The notes: a model not told the origin generated them from the sequence alone. DNA of 64,000 nt from Eutypa lata (GCA_022661535.1 JAKULF010000009.1:2604001-2668000), one strand, 5' to 3'. Counted from the first letter of the stretch, positions 21,533-34,655 are shown. Numbers and translations are program-made.

Positions 21533-22049
21533 GATACCCGCTGATAAACATCTAGTACAGTATATACTGAAGTACTCATTTGCCAATCTAATTGTCCTTT
21601 CTAGGTAGTTAAAGTAGGTCAATGCTACCATTCTATTAGATGATGACTTGTTGTTAATTCATCAGGAGTGCCGAGGGTATGAGTACATGCATTGGCCCAC
21701 GTGACGGCAACGGGTGGAGAACGATATACGACACTATAGTACCTAGGTAGACAAGCTACTTACTTAGTTAGCAGTAATCACTACCCCATAAGTCTAGACT
21801 CCTCTTCCCTCGTCTCGAGAAATGGGGACACAACCGTAGGGATTGCCAACGTGGGGGATCCATAAACGCACGATGATTCCATGCTAGAATTAAGTTTACT
21901 AGGAACGGGGAAGAAGAGGGGAGCAGTTCTTGGATTATTTGCATACATATTTGAAGGCATGGAACCGCATTTCCCTTGACCATAATCAAGCCTTTGCCAC
22001 ACCACCTCCATTCATTAACCGAATCTTATCCATCTAAGTATTTGCGAAC
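21533..22049. promoter_or_regulatory. Divergent promoter between the Zn2Cys6 regulator and the SDR
   Basis: A 517-base spacer with outward-facing starts. It contains one GTGGGGG at about 21851. The minus-strand frame upstream of the regulator's ATG is open but not needed. No duplicated operator can be shown. Confidence 0.4.
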
Positions 22050-22977
22050 ATGGCAACTACAGTCGCCGAGCAGACAACCGGGATTGAGGTGAAGCCCCTT
22101 TTGAACCTGGCTGGAAAGGTGATCGCAATAACAGGCGCCAACCGGGGCATTGGACTAGGCGTAGCAGAATGCTGCCTTCTCAACGGAGCTGCCAAAGTTT
22201 ACTCTATCGACCTTGCCGAACCGGGCGAGGAGTTTGCTGCTGCCTCGAAGGCGTTTCCGGGCCGACTTGGCTCCCAGACTGCCAATGTTGGTGACGAGTC
22301 CAGCATAAGCGCTGCGATCGACAAGATCATAGAGGAGTCGGGTGCTATCCATGGCGTGGTTGCCAATGCTGGTCGCACGAACCACAAAGCAGCGCTAGAC
22401 TTCACCAAGGAAGAGGTTGAGGCACTCTTCAACGTGAACTTGTTCGGGGCATTTTACACAGCTCGGGCGGCCGCAAGGGCTTTCATTAAACTGGGGATCA
22501 AGGGTTCCGTTGTGTTCACAGCTTCTATGGCGTCCTACCGCCCTAATAAGGTATGACATCTAGATTCCCAGCATTGCATGGCCTGTCCCCTTCCCTGCTA
22601 ACTTCGGAAAGCGTGTGCCCTCAGCTCCTTACGGAGCTTCCAAAGCAGGCCTTCGCAACATGGCACATACTCTCGCTATGGAATGGGCGCAGTATGGCAT
22701 TCGTGTGAACAGCGTCTCGCCCGGCCTTGTACGAACAGCGATGACCTACTGGGTTCCACAGCAACCGGACTGGGAACAGCAGCTCAAATATTACGGGGGT
22801 ATGCCTAGGCTTGCGGAAGTACAAGAACTCGGTGGTGCATATGTCTATCTATTGAGTGATGCGGCTAGTTATACCACGTCTATAGACATCCCAGTAAATG
22901 GTGTCATTGGCAGTAAGGTCTACCTGCATTCTTGTCAAAACTGTATTATGCTAACAAACTTCCTCACAGTATGTTGA
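22050..22977 (+). CDS. Short-chain dehydrogenase/reductase (xylulose/sorbose reductase-like)
   Basis: Exons 22050-22550, 22612-22912 and 22970-22977 give 269 residues. A classical Rossmann SDR: cofactor motif TGANRGIG at 28-35, NAG block (VVANAGRTNHK), catalytic Ser in TASMAS, and Tyr174-x3-Lys178 in YGASKAG, followed by EWAQYGIRVNSVSPG. The EWAxYGIRVNSxSPG form is common in fungal polyol/ketose reductases (Sou1, LXR-like), so reduction of a ketose is likely but unproven. The last intron (GTAAGG...CTCACAG) is optional to the frame: reading through gives the same stop with about 19 more residues. I prefer the spliced form because it ends just past the DIPVNG block. Confidence 0.85.
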
Positions 22978-24000
22978 ATAACCTAACATCTGCGTCATGG
23001 TTGGGGATTGGACCTGTCTGTTGTGGGCATCTTTTGAAGAATATTTTCTAGGTAGCAGGACTAGAGTACTGTCAGCGTCGATGTCATTGGAATTCACCAT
23101 AGATGTCCCTTATCAACTGGTAGAAGCATGATTGTTCAAGCTCTTCTAACTAATGCTTGCCGTATTTAGAGATATATAAATCACTTAAGGGAGCATTTAG
23201 TTCCAGCATCTAGTGACATTTGACTTAAATCCTTCAAAATTAATATAAAAATACAAGAGAAATTACATTGCCAAATTGAAGTTCTATGTAGATCTAGGAG
23301 CCACACAAAGTCGGGTAAAATACTAAATAGATGTGCAAAATTCTTATCATTATTAATGAGACCATGCAAACAGAAGAACAGTATCATGAGACTATCAGTT
23401 ATGGCCAAATATCAAGGTAACCCGCGAGAAAAACGCAAAGACGTCACTTTGCCGGCGTTAAAAAAAAGAAGTAGATAAATAGAGCCACCAAGTAAGATGC
23501 GAATATGTGATGTCACCGTAAATTGTAAATAATAATTATATCAATTGAAACTGACTCGGCCTATATCATCAAGGGATTTACTTACAATGAGTATAAGACG
23601 TTTACTTCACTAAGATGAAAAGAAGAAGAAATATTCACCACCACCGATTTCTTAGTCTTCACAATATGGAGGCCGAATTCACAAGCGCGATATCAACCTT
23701 GGACCAGTCGAGATGTGTTGCCAAGATTTCCCTCGACGCGAGGGGCGACGACCCCATAGAACTAGGAAAGCACATAGCACGCACAGCCTAGACTAAACAG
23801 AGCATGATCAACACATCGTGTTCACGATGCCATACCATCTTACGTAGTTGCTTTACATCTTATCATTGTACACTCAAATCATCAATTCCGCCCTTATTTA
23901 ATAAACAAATAAAAAAAAGAACTCGCCCAACACCGACGCCGATGACGACGACATCCACGCTACCACGGGCCCCTCATCCTCACAGCAACGACATTTCACC
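22978..24000. other. Spacer between the two SDR genes
   Basis: About 1 kb, AT-rich, with runs such as TTAAAAAAAAGAAG. It holds the 3' flank of the first SDR and the promoter of the second. No gene is supported. Confidence 0.4.
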
Positions 24001-24914
24001 ATGAAACTCCTCGCGGGCAAAGTCGCAGCAATCACCGGCGGCGTAACGGGAATCGGGCGCGCCATCGCGCTGGATTACTTGAAGCACGGCGCGTGCGTAG
24101 CCGTCAACTACTTGGGAGACTCGGCACCATCACGGGGCCACTTCGAGAGCCTCAGGCAGCAGCTCGACGGGAGCGATGCAAAGGAGAGGCTAATCGGGGT
24201 CGCGGGAGACATCCGGAAGCGCGCCGCCGGGACCGAGCTGGTAAGGCAGACGGTGCAGCAGTTCGGAAGCCTCGACGTCTTTGTTGCGAATGCGGGGGTT
24301 AGCCAGTTTCGGGACTTCTTGACGTGAGTGCTTCATCTCTCTCTCTCTCACTGTCTCTCTCTCCCTATTCCACTCATATATGTAAATGCGTACACAATAT
24401 GTACGTAGCCGATTATTTATGCTGACAAAGATATACAATATACCTACACCACAGACTCGACGAAGAAACCCTGGAATCGCACCTGCAGACCAACATCAGC
24501 GGGACGTTCTGGACGACGCAAGCGGCCGCTCAGCAGATGGTGGCGCAGGGGCGGGGCGGCAGCATCATCGGGGTCAGCAGCATCAGCGCGCACCTGGGGG
24601 GCGCGCAGCAGGTGCACTACACGCCGACGAAGGCGGCGGTCCTCTCCATGATGCAGTCCCAGGCGTGCGCGCTGGGGCGGCACGGGATCCGGTGCAACGC
24701 GCTCCTGCCGGGGACGACGCGGACCCAGCTGGCCCGGGACGACCTGGCGGAGCCCGGGAAGCTGGCGTACCTGGAGGGCCGGACGCCCCTGGGGCGCGTC
24801 GGCGAGCCCGAGGACCTGGGCGGGCCCGCCGTGTTCCTCGCCAGCGATCTGAGCCGGTTTGTGACGGGGGCGCAGTTGCTCGTCGATGGCGGTATATCCG
24901 TGAGTTTGCAATAG
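24001..24914 (+). CDS. SDR closely resembling fungal L-rhamnose 1-dehydrogenase (LRA1/lraA type)
   Basis: Exons 24001-24323 and 24455-24914 give 260 residues, the usual size. Cofactor motif TGGVTGIG at 12-19, catalytic Tyr163 and Lys167 in HYTPTKA, Ser150. Blocks AITGGVTGIGRAIA, QAAAQQMV, GGSIIGVSSISA, ACALGRHGIRCNALLPGT, PLGRVGEPEDL and GAQLLVDGG agree strongly with what I recall of yeast and Aspergillus L-rhamnose dehydrogenases, which oxidise L-rhamnose to the 1,4-lactone with NAD(P). Substrates of close homologues can differ. Exon 2 is very GC-rich (roughly 70%) beside AT-rich flanks. The intron contains a CT repeat (24332-24364). In the sugar cluster it would supply a lactone to the SMP-30 enzyme. 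Confidence 0.85.
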
Positions 24915-26653
24915 TAATTACTTGTTGAAATGCAATATTACCTGCTGCATCTTGTCGTATAGGCATCGCTTAAGAGAGGGTTCCTAATATGAGAGTGGCT
25001 AATTGCGGAATGAGATATCGCAACTGTGTAATGGGATATCCACGCCTATTTCATCGTTATTATATAGACTCTGCTGTAAACCACGATGTCACTTACGTAA
25101 ACTTTTATAACATATATATGTACTTATGTAAATAGCATGCACTGCTCATTCAATAACAAGGCAATCGGAATTACGACCTACCCCCTTTCATATTCTCTCC
25201 TTTTCTTCGATGCTATCATACGTAGCCAGTCACCCGGTCTATTACAAAGTATTTGCCCACAAAGTATATAAACTGACAGGAGTATGGATTGGGGGAATGG
25301 TTAACAGTTGTATGAGTGAGTTTATAATCATTATACATGCTAGTGCTATGCTGCTCTTAAAACATTATATCATTACAGCACCTGCCAACAACAGACTGGT
25401 CGTAGTTGAAGATCCAGGTCGGTGTCAATTGTATATTTCCGAAGTCAGGGGGCCAGGGGGGTTGCCAGAGCCCCCCAAGCAATTATTACCCTTCGGTGTA
25501 ATCAGGGAAGCTGAGTGGTTAGGCAATAGCAGCTCAATATTTGATCATGACATCCAAGGGAGCTCCTTGACACGACACCCAGAGCTTGCATCGTGCATTC
25601 ATGATTAAGTAATGGTTACTTCCAATTTACGAGAAACTAACTTCAGTAGAAAACAACAACAGGAAGTATTCAGCGAGATATTTTATTAAGTAAAGATATA
25701 AAGATTCTGAATTGAAAGTATCAAGGTAGTCAATAGCTCTATTAGGCTAGCTACGGTCATTGGTATAAGTCTAGATGTAGCTCTAGCTTTGATACTTTTA
25801 ACAACCAGGTCGTAGTGACGGAAGCTTGTACTTAAGTTATGTGGATCATGTACACCTAGGTGCGTATATATTAACAGCAAGGGGATTAAACAAGAGCAAA
25901 AGCGTCTTAAAACAAGGTGTGAATGGTTATAATGAACGAAATTCATCGGGTACCAAATGGAGTCACCGACTATTCATGTAAGTTACAAGAGCATGCACCA
26001 GCAGTACCCTGCAGGACGACCTGGCAGCAAAGCATGCAGGTTGCCTCATTTGTAATTCAGAGCATCATTGGCTGCTTAAGTAATTACCTGCAGGATCAGG
26101 AAACTATCTTGAACGACTATGCAATCGACTTTAGTGTAACTCGAAGACTCCTGTCACGCTCATTCTAAGGTCGTATGGTGAGAACTATATCGACTCTTAA
26201 GCGATTGTTAAGCTGCGGCCCCCAAAAAATCTTGAATATCGGCGTTAAGCCATAGGTTTGGTTCCGTGTACCGTAGTAAAAGAATCTCGTCACATGATTT
26301 AGACATTGTAATTGGGGTGCAACGGACATCAGCGAATTCCAAAATTCGGTGGGAACAGGGGTATCTATAGGTCAATGCAAAATGGCTTGGCTTTGCGGCC
26401 CACCAATCAGAAGAGGCCGACTTCCAAAGACGGACATTCAGATACTCGCAGGGGAGCACTTGGCCATCGTTGAGACGACATGATGGTCTCACCCGGGAAA
26501 CTCAGACAGTTCATCTTTGGGCTCCTGGACGCTTGCAATTCACGTATCGATTTAATTTCCCCCACTCAAAGAACCTGGACGAGACCCGCTGGAGCACGCC
26601 TGCATCTGCTGATTCGGTTGCGCAACAGGTACATCCGCTAGTGACTTATACAT
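24915..26653. other. Spacer between the rhamnose-dehydrogenase-like gene and the second zinc-cluster gene
   Basis: About 1.7 kb. One weak candidate gene lies at 25299-25608 (listed separately). Otherwise AT-rich sequence with no supported feature; a minus-strand open frame at 26208-26492 lacks family signal. Confidence 0.4.
25299..25608 (+). CDS. Weak candidate small gene, hypothetical
   Basis: The segment 25316-25378 looks like an intron (GTATGAGTGAG...CATTACAG) and is open in frame. Splicing would join a short ATG-led start (ATGGTTAACAGTT) to PANNRLVVVEDPGRCQLYIS and a further 60 or so residues ending CIHD. There is no recognisable domain and no signal peptide. The evidence is a plausible intron plus an open frame only, and it may be non-coding. 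Confidence 0.2.
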
Positions 26654-28656
26654 ATGTGCGCCGCCAATATGAGTGACAACCTATCCCGACTTGCCAACCA
26701 AGTTCCTGTGGTTCTCAGTCAGCACTCGTCCCAGAGAGGACCCCTTGAGTTTGACATTAGCCAGTGGATAGATATCGATAAGCTCTGCGGGCATCAAGCC
26801 GAGGAGGATCCCGAGACCCATAGCAAATCTGATGTTGTATCCATGCCTGGACTCACATCTGGCACATCCGAGGATGGTGGTTCTTCACCCCTACCCCTTC
26901 TCGAGGACAGAGCTCGGGCTAAAGCCCAGCTCGACGACGCCAAGAAACAGGATGATGAATTGACCATCCCACGACGTGAGCTTAGACCTAAGGTTACTTA
27001 CCCACCATATATTCATATGTTCGGCGCCGGAGAGGACGCCGTCGCCAACATGACCGATGATTCCAGAGAAAGCACTAGCAATGATGGGACCTATTGGTCT
27101 TCGTCTTCCGCTTCCGGAGGCAACTCGCCGTTCACCGAAGCTGGATCGTCCGAAGGATCCAGGCCGGATCGTGGAAGACGGAATCGGCCGCTCGTTGATA
27201 GAGACGCCGTTGCCGAGGTCCGCGAGCTTGGTGCATGCGTCCGTTGCCATATACGGAAACTGAAGGTAAGTAGCCGACGAAGGAAAGCACCGCCTTATCT
27301 CGACTAATGAAGAAGTAGTGTAATAGTCGAGATGTCTGTGAGAAATGTACCGAGCATGCCCAGAAGCATAGTGGCAGTGCGTCGCCGCTCCTGGCCCGCC
27401 ACTTATGTGTCCGACGGAAACTGTCCGAAATCGGGCCTGCATTCGATAGGCTTTCCGGTATGTTATAACTAAGACCTCGCCACGAGGCCAAAATAGTATC
27501 CATGTATTTAGAAACTGACTTGGCATAGAGACAGGATACATGACACGAGATGGCGTTTGCGGCCAATGGATGTGGTCTATCTTCTTTGAGGATGATGCAA
27601 TGGCCAGCCCCTCTCTGAATATATCTGTTCTGGAACACGCGCAGCAGAGCAGACACTCGATATTCGGTGTCAGCCCATTCGAGTGCCAAGAACCGAACTT
27701 CACTCTGAACAAACACGAGCTTCCACAGCCTGTAGAGCTAGTGAGTTGGTCAGCGTACCATGAAGAAAACAGGGGGGTCACCGACTTGCAGTCAGCACTT
27801 GATTCATTTGTGTTCGCATGCTTTGGTCGACGAGATCTTCCACAAGTACGTTCTATGACTCGCGGAAGAAACTTTGGATTGTACTGACCCTGAATTAGTT
27901 CGACATGCTATCCAAGACGCACACTATGCGGTGTATGTATAGAATCTGGAAAAGTAAGATGTTGCTGTATCGTCGGAGTGACTTGCACGAACCGCTCCGT
28001 GTTATGCCCGCGTCTGTCCATCGCGAAATCAGGGGCATGGCTAGGTCTGCAATAAGCTCAGCTGAACGGGACATTCTGAGCAACATCGACCGATTCATGA
28101 AAACGAACATGAAGAGTGAAGACAAGTTGCCAATCTGGATCTGCATAATGCAGTTGATCCTGACCTACCGGGACCTCCTTGGTCTTGTAGAAGCCAAACA
28201 ATTGGGGATCGCTGGAGCCGAAGCTAGTAAGTTGTCCACCTAGGCTTCCACCGTACGCCAGAACTAGACCACTAATATTCAGACACAGTGCCGGAATTGG
28301 TGATACCCCACAAGACGGTCGATCTTGTTAAGAACTTGTTTGTGACCTTGGTAATCGTCTTCGAGGGGTATTTCAAGAACAAAGCTCTGGAATTCCCCAC
28401 CGAAAAGGGAGGGTTTGCTTCCCATCGCCCCTGGGAATATTTCCTCGCAGAGATCAACACGATTCAGATCCAAATGCAGCAGTTCTGTGAGTAGCACATC
28501 TAGCCAGTAGAATATGCGATGCTGATAATTTTTCCAGTAAACCTCATTTCACAGGAGGTCAGCCCTGTCGATTATGTTTTCAACGCACTCCTCAAGAAGC
28601 CCAAGAAAAGTCAGACTCAAGCTCGGCAGCCAAAAAGACAGAAGGTAGCCGCTTGA
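26654..28656 (+). CDS. Zn2Cys6-type nuclear protein, hypothetical regulator
   Basis: Six exons (26654-27265, 27319-27457, 27529-27845, 27899-28226, 28283-28486, 28538-28656) give 572 residues. The N-terminal 190 residues are disordered, acidic and Ser-rich. Then comes a zinc cluster split by an intron, GACVRCHIRKLK | CNSRDVCEKC, with the sixth Cys further on (LCVRR). This GACVRC-x-IRKLKC form belongs to a large group of fungal proteins that usually lack the standard fungal_trans domain; the rest (for example PELVIPHKTVDLVKNLF) is mostly helical and unassigned. A basic tail, KKPKKSQ...PKRQK, is a likely nuclear signal. Target genes are unknown; the cluster ending at 24.9 kb lies close by. Start could also be Met6. 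Confidence 0.82.
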
Positions 28657-31600
28657 GGGTACTCAAATTGCTGTTGGCTCTGAGTTTCAGAGCCATTGAC
28701 TATGGGAGAATATTTACGCTTCGACTTTTGAGGTTTCCGTATGTTCTTGACGGCTATTTCTTTTCTCATTCGTTTCAGGGGCGTATTACCTATGACATGG
28801 TATGAGTGTTGCGAATATGTGAAGGCGGGGCCTTCCACATGGCACATGAAAATTTTGGTATCAGGGATGTGATCCTGATCGCGTCGTTTTGGTCTATGGT
28901 GGTCTTGATTTGTGGAGTTGGAACTCGAAGATACCCTCTCTTGTCGTCTTTGAATTGGTGTACGTCACGACTAACGAGATGAATGATGTTTGGAAGATTA
29001 TGATTGATTTGAGTGACTATCGTTATGAGGATAGCGCTCGGATGTGTAGGGGAAGTTGTCTGCAGCGAATTGCGTCCTTCTCAAGGCTGATTCAGATAAC
29101 TCAGACACCAGTATGTTGGTGAAAAAAAGCCGTCAAATTTTCCATCTGTTTCAAAAAAGAAACATCCGCTTTATGAACCTTTTAGGTACCAGTGCCGAGC
29201 TCGAATAGTTGAGATAGTCTTGCAAAAGGATGTTGTCATGGTCTGTGAAATCATCTCGAGGTAAACCTCTCTGTAGACTGAACTGAATAACTTTCCGAGT
29301 TGAAAACGATTGAATAGGTTTGATAAAAGCATCGCACATCTCTAATCGCAAGTCACTAACCACGGTGATTCTGGTCAAGGGATCCTGATACAGGTGCTGA
29401 TCCTGTCCTCGGCTTGAATAGTGCACCTGTCCAATCCTGTGTAGCCATGACTTCACGACTCTCCGTATACAGTTTGGAACATGTGTCTGGATAGGAATTC
29501 GACCTAATTCGGGCCAGAGCTCTTCAAACATGATAAATATATTCTTCGGGATGCGATGACTTGCTCCAGACACACACCATATGAGTGAGTACATGGTAGA
29601 CCTAACTAAGTTCAGTCCATGGGAAATGGTTGCCCGAAGTAAAGAAGAACGGTTTGCAAGGAAATGGCTACACGGGCCCGATGCAGGCGTTTCAAAAACG
29701 ACGATTACAAGTTATTACCAGCTTGAGCATTTGATATGAGAGTAATTAGGGCAATATGAGAAGAAGACAGGCGGACAACGAAGAGGTTGGGAAGGTGGTT
29801 GGGTTGCGACGACTGCTGCATGTTCGACGTAGGGTTTTCGGATGTAACAAATCTCTTTGGCTGGTCACATGCACGTTGCATGTATCAAGTAAGTTGTCGA
29901 GTTGGGCTGAAATTGCTGCATCTATGTAGAACCCAGCGTATGATGTGTCCTGAATTAGGTACTGAAACGCGTCGTCCTAATTGATTCAATAAGTTGCTTG
30001 CAGTTGGGTTTAAGTGAGGCTGAAACACATTCAGCTGTTTGCAGCTGGTACAGGCCCGGCAGTAGTATGAATACCTAGGTACATAACATCAAGCATGCAT
30101 TCCAAGGTTGCCGTTCTATTGACCGCGTTGACTTGTCATCTGTTACAGGCATCATCATCTACATCCATGTATGCATTATATATAGGTACTTGAAGATATA
30201 CTACCATTAACTAAGAGCCAATTGCCATATTGTAGACCCATTCTGTTAGGTGTGACTAGAGCTAGGTAGGTCTCTTTTAGAGACTAAGAATGTAAGAATT
30301 CTAGTGGTATAACTTGGGCTTTACTAATAATAGATATCATACTCATATCTATGAAGTTGAGATATAACTACCTGGTGTAGCTGCCCTGAACCTTCTTATA
30401 AACCATGGTATTGCAGTGCTCATTGTATCGCTATGACGAACAGCTTGGGCATAGTCAATTTGAATGGCAGTGCAGTATTTTGGGATTCCAGGCTCGACCC
30501 GTCTAAGTCCGGTTGCAAGTTGAGTCTTACTTAGCTCTAGGACGTCAAATTGAGTTTACTATATTGAATAACTTACTAGGCACCTGGAAGACGATAGCGC
30601 TTGATACATAAAAGTGTGAGTGATTGAGACCCTTCTCTTTATAATCCGGACGGGAGGTTACAATGAATGGGCAAATGTCAATTCCGATGTCTCATAGTCT
30701 TCAGCTGTTTATCCTACCTAGTACCTACAGTACTATCTACATGATTTATGCTCTGCTAAAGGCTTTTAGAAGCTCGTACATGAGACATGGCTTAGCAAGA
30801 GAATATTTAAGAATGGCATTCAAACGTGAATACTGAAGGCGACACCAACGGGCTCGCCGTTGTCATATTGTATCATTCTGTCTCTAACTAAATACATTAT
30901 AAGAGTCTTATTCAAGCAAGTGACATCTGGTGATTATCTAACTTCCGTAGATAGCTAGGATGCGACCAGTTAATACCAGAGGTTTTTCCTTTAGCGCCAC
31001 CCCAACGGACCGACACCGGCTTTAACGTATCAGGCGTATTAATCACTATAAATGACCCACTGATCTATAGTTAAGGGGGGGAGGATTCAAAAAAAAATAA
31101 AAAAATTAAACTGGCCATTTTCAGAACAAGATTAATTATGCGTAGATACCATTATAGATATCTGGTTCTCTTTTGCTCGTTAACTATTTCTCCCGAAATG
31201 ATACTATGTATAGCCGTCATGGCTAAAGTACACATATCACCCTTTTCCTTTACTCGGAATTATTAAAACATGGCACAACTATTTATACAAAGCCTTGGTA
31301 GGTGAGATGTGCTGCTGCTAGGATGCGATACGTGGCAAACTAGTAAACTACAGCATTGGAAAATTCCTCGTCAGACTGCTACGACATCATTCACTGAGGC
31401 CAATCCATCGGTGATCCCAAGATGCGACGACATGGTTCGGATTGGCTCATTATCCCGGCACCTATATGTGACTGGCTTATAGGGGTTATCGAGCCGAAAA
31501 CCGAAGAAAATGTAACCCTAGTTTCTAGTCGCGCGTCAAGAGTTGGCGTCAATTTCGCGTCTTTTGACGCGTCTTAATATTGGCGGGGTTTCCGAATCCC

Positions 31601-34600
31601 CCACATATCACTTAGTTAATCTGTTTCGCTACCACCTTAACTTTCTTTCTCACATTGCTTCTCACGACGATTGAAGTGCTGCAACTCACAAGTTGTGTTA
31701 ATTCATTCCTATCGGGATCTAAATAAGATTAAACCCAATTCAAGGCCGGCTAGTGCAGTGAACCCTTTAAGACGCAGGTACGATATATCTAGATTCTCAC
31801 ATAAGATGTGCTTGAGTATGTCATAAGGCCTGCTCTATCGGCCGAAGCATGCAACAAATTCGTAAGAGGTTGGTAGAATAAACTTCGATTGCTCGCAAAG
31901 CAACCCTCTTTTGACCAGTAACACATATATATCACATCGTAGTTGCTTGCACAGCTCCTTGTAAAGGTCACACTTCCGGCTACATAGACGCTGAATCTAG
32001 GCCGGATGAAAGGTCGCATCGCGTAAAACATGGTGACCTAACTATGTCTTACACGACCATGAAGCGAAGGATAGCTACAGTGTTGGGGTAGATCCAGTAT
32101 AGTAAAGGGACAACTCGACTCTATTCGTTTGGTTAGTTGTCTAGAATGCGAACGACACCATCATTTTCGCATGCTTGGATACGAAGAGATGCGACACGCA
32201 GGGAGGAGTCAACGTGATCACCTTTTGTTTGCAATTCAACTAAGCTCTTGAGCATGTGTGTCTGGTTGGTTCAGGAGCTGAAGACAAGAACGAAAATGCT
32301 CAAACCAGCCACCCACGTTGTGACTAGGTCTCCGTTCTCGCCAAATCGATATTTCGTGGCATTGGATACTTGTCGTCCACTAGGTTTCGTGCTTTCTCAC
32401 ACACGCGTTAGTACGTCCAGTCGTTTACTTGCTCCATACAGCCTACAGCGCTCTAAATGCCTATCAAGTCTTGTCTCCCAACTCCACCCAATGCGCATTC
32501 GGTCGATCGCTGCAGGTGCGTTTCTGTCGTGTCCCCCTTCGTTGGCGTAACTTGCATCCCGGAGTGCATGAGCTGGTCGACCTAACGTCAGCCAAACTAC
32601 CTACCAGGTAGTTAGTATGGTATAGTGAGCCCTACTTACAAACGATAGGTAGGCAAGCAGTACCTTATGTAAGTTTATCTGTATAAGTAGATAGTTAGTT
32701 GTAGGGATACCTTGTCTATCGAGCAACTACAAATCCCTTCCAAGCCCCCAACATCCGCCCAACACTCCACTTGCCGTTTATGTACAATACGTTTTCCTAT
32801 CTAGTTGCATCTTTGCTTACAGGCTACGGCAGATAATGTATGTAGAACCTATTCCAGATGGGTCAACGAAGAAAATCTTTAAAGGAGAATAATAGTTAAT
32901 GTTCATCCCCCGGTGTTGTTCACAAGCCAAGTTAGACTGGGACTCGCTAGACTGGTCGCGAAGAAGCACGATTATGCGAACATGCTAGCCCTGGATAACT
33001 ATATCAACGGGCTCAACTGACCGCCTGAAGGTTTCCACATGATCGCAGCATTCACAGTGGAGAAATTACTGGGTTCCCAGTCAGTTACTACGTAGTCAGG
33101 TTCCTCCCCCAGAATGATAGCTCACAAAGTCGACAGGCCCTGTGCTGCATCTGTCCCTTTTCTACCAGGAATAGAGATAGGCTTCGCCTATCACGGCGCA
33201 CCAAAACCATTCCCACTTTCCAGAAACAAAATCACCAAGCTGCCCACTCGTCCAGTCTGGTTTGGTCTAAGTTTACATATGTGCGTAGGTGGATGAAAAA
33301 ATGATTTACCTAAATATGTGTATCAAACGTACATACATACCCGTCACGGCCTACAGGTCTAGAGTAGCCAGGTTAGGGGGTTTATTATATACATACCTAC
33401 CTCCTATGTACGAAGTAGTTACATGGTAGTTAGGCGTAGCTAGCTCCAGTTGTTAAGGAGAAGAGTTTGCAGCTGGGGACTCCCGCCGCTATCCACCCGC
33501 TTCGTGTACCAATAGTAACGAATCGCATCAAGTTAAAAAGATACATGCGTATATCTCACCCCCCCTGTCACCATTTTTCTCTGTTCTGATCTTGGGTAAC
33601 CCCCGTGGAACAGTCTGTTCCTGATTAGGTAGACGCCAAACTCTTAACTGCAAATTAGTAGACTGATACTAAGATGCATCCTAGTTATCCTACAGACTGG
33701 CACAAACTACTTCATTCCATACCCAACCCACATATCCCCTTCCTTTGACTTTCCTCTCTTTCCTCCAACCTCTTCAGTATTGTCAACCAGTCGTTCATTC
33801 TTCTCTCCCCTATTTCGTTGGTGGTGGAGTTGTGGTTTGCAGGATAGCCAGAGAGGTACTCAAGTGAGTGATTGTTTGTTTCGTTAACCTCCCATTAGGT
33901 TAGCGAAGGAGGCAGTTGTTCACTTCCTGTCAATTGTACCCAGTGCCAGCCACATAAGTTATACTACTACATACAAATTGGTTTAACAGCACAGCGCTAT
34001 TACCACCTAACACCTAATTTACATCTGTACGGTACCTTGTGTAGACGCTACACAAACCAGACTTCGACTTCGACTTGCTAGTAACTCGATTAAACTTGCA
34101 CCATCGATAACTATCCGTGCCCACGGGTATCATCGAGCCCCCATCGAGCCCCCAAAGTCTTCGACGACCCGTCCCATCCATTTCCTTCTCCACTCAACCC
34201 ATCATCTTCCCCCCGTCCCCCCTTTTGTGTCTCTCACGACCTTTCTTTATTCCTTTTTCTGTTTGCGCCTCTATCGCGTATAATTATCACAATTATCAGC
34301 GCTAGTCAAAATAGAATTCGAGATATCAATGCTACTGCGTCGCAAGTCGTTGTAATCTGCGACAGTCAGTTAACAGAGACACGCTTGGTTCAATTAAGCC
34401 GCTCGCGCCAAAACCAAAAAAAACCAACATCAAGTTGTCTAATGTCTGTGTTGTAAATGAAAGAGTAAGAGAAGGATTATAAGAACGAACATGGTTGTGT
34501 GAGCTGGCTGGAATCTTTTTTTGCGCTGGATTGTCTCCTGGGATATCAACTACTGGAATGCTGAAATGCAGAGCGCGTTCCTCAAAACATTCCTCGCCTC

Positions 34601-34655
34601 TTAAACCGCTAAATTAGACACCAACAACCACAACATCAATTCCAACGCTTGTACA
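28657..34655. other. Six-kilobase gene-poor region
   Basis: No open frame with a family signal and no consistent exon chain on either strand. The longest minus-strand frame (29151-29594, 147 codons from an ATG) has no recognisable domain. The centre (30000-31300) is AT-rich. The right end (about 33700-34655) is probably the long leader of the next gene: pyrimidine-rich, with a GTGAGT donor-like site at 33864 and short upstream frames. Repeated GGTA/TACC tetramers appear at 32580-32720. Confidence 0.45.
28676..28694. repeat. Short hairpin in the 3' flank of the zinc-cluster gene
   Basis: GGCTCTGA and TCAGAGCC face each other around a 3-base loop, 20 bases after the stop codon. It may be a transcript-end structure or chance. 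Confidence 0.4.

Noticed and set aside
24386..24928. Long overlapping frames (180 codons sense, 155 antisense) over the SDR exon
   Set aside because: They are shadows of the GC-rich SDR exon, which alone has the catalytic motifs.
29151..29594. 147-codon minus-strand frame with an ATG
   Set aside because: No recognisable motif, no neighbouring exons and no coding bias clear enough to call a gene.
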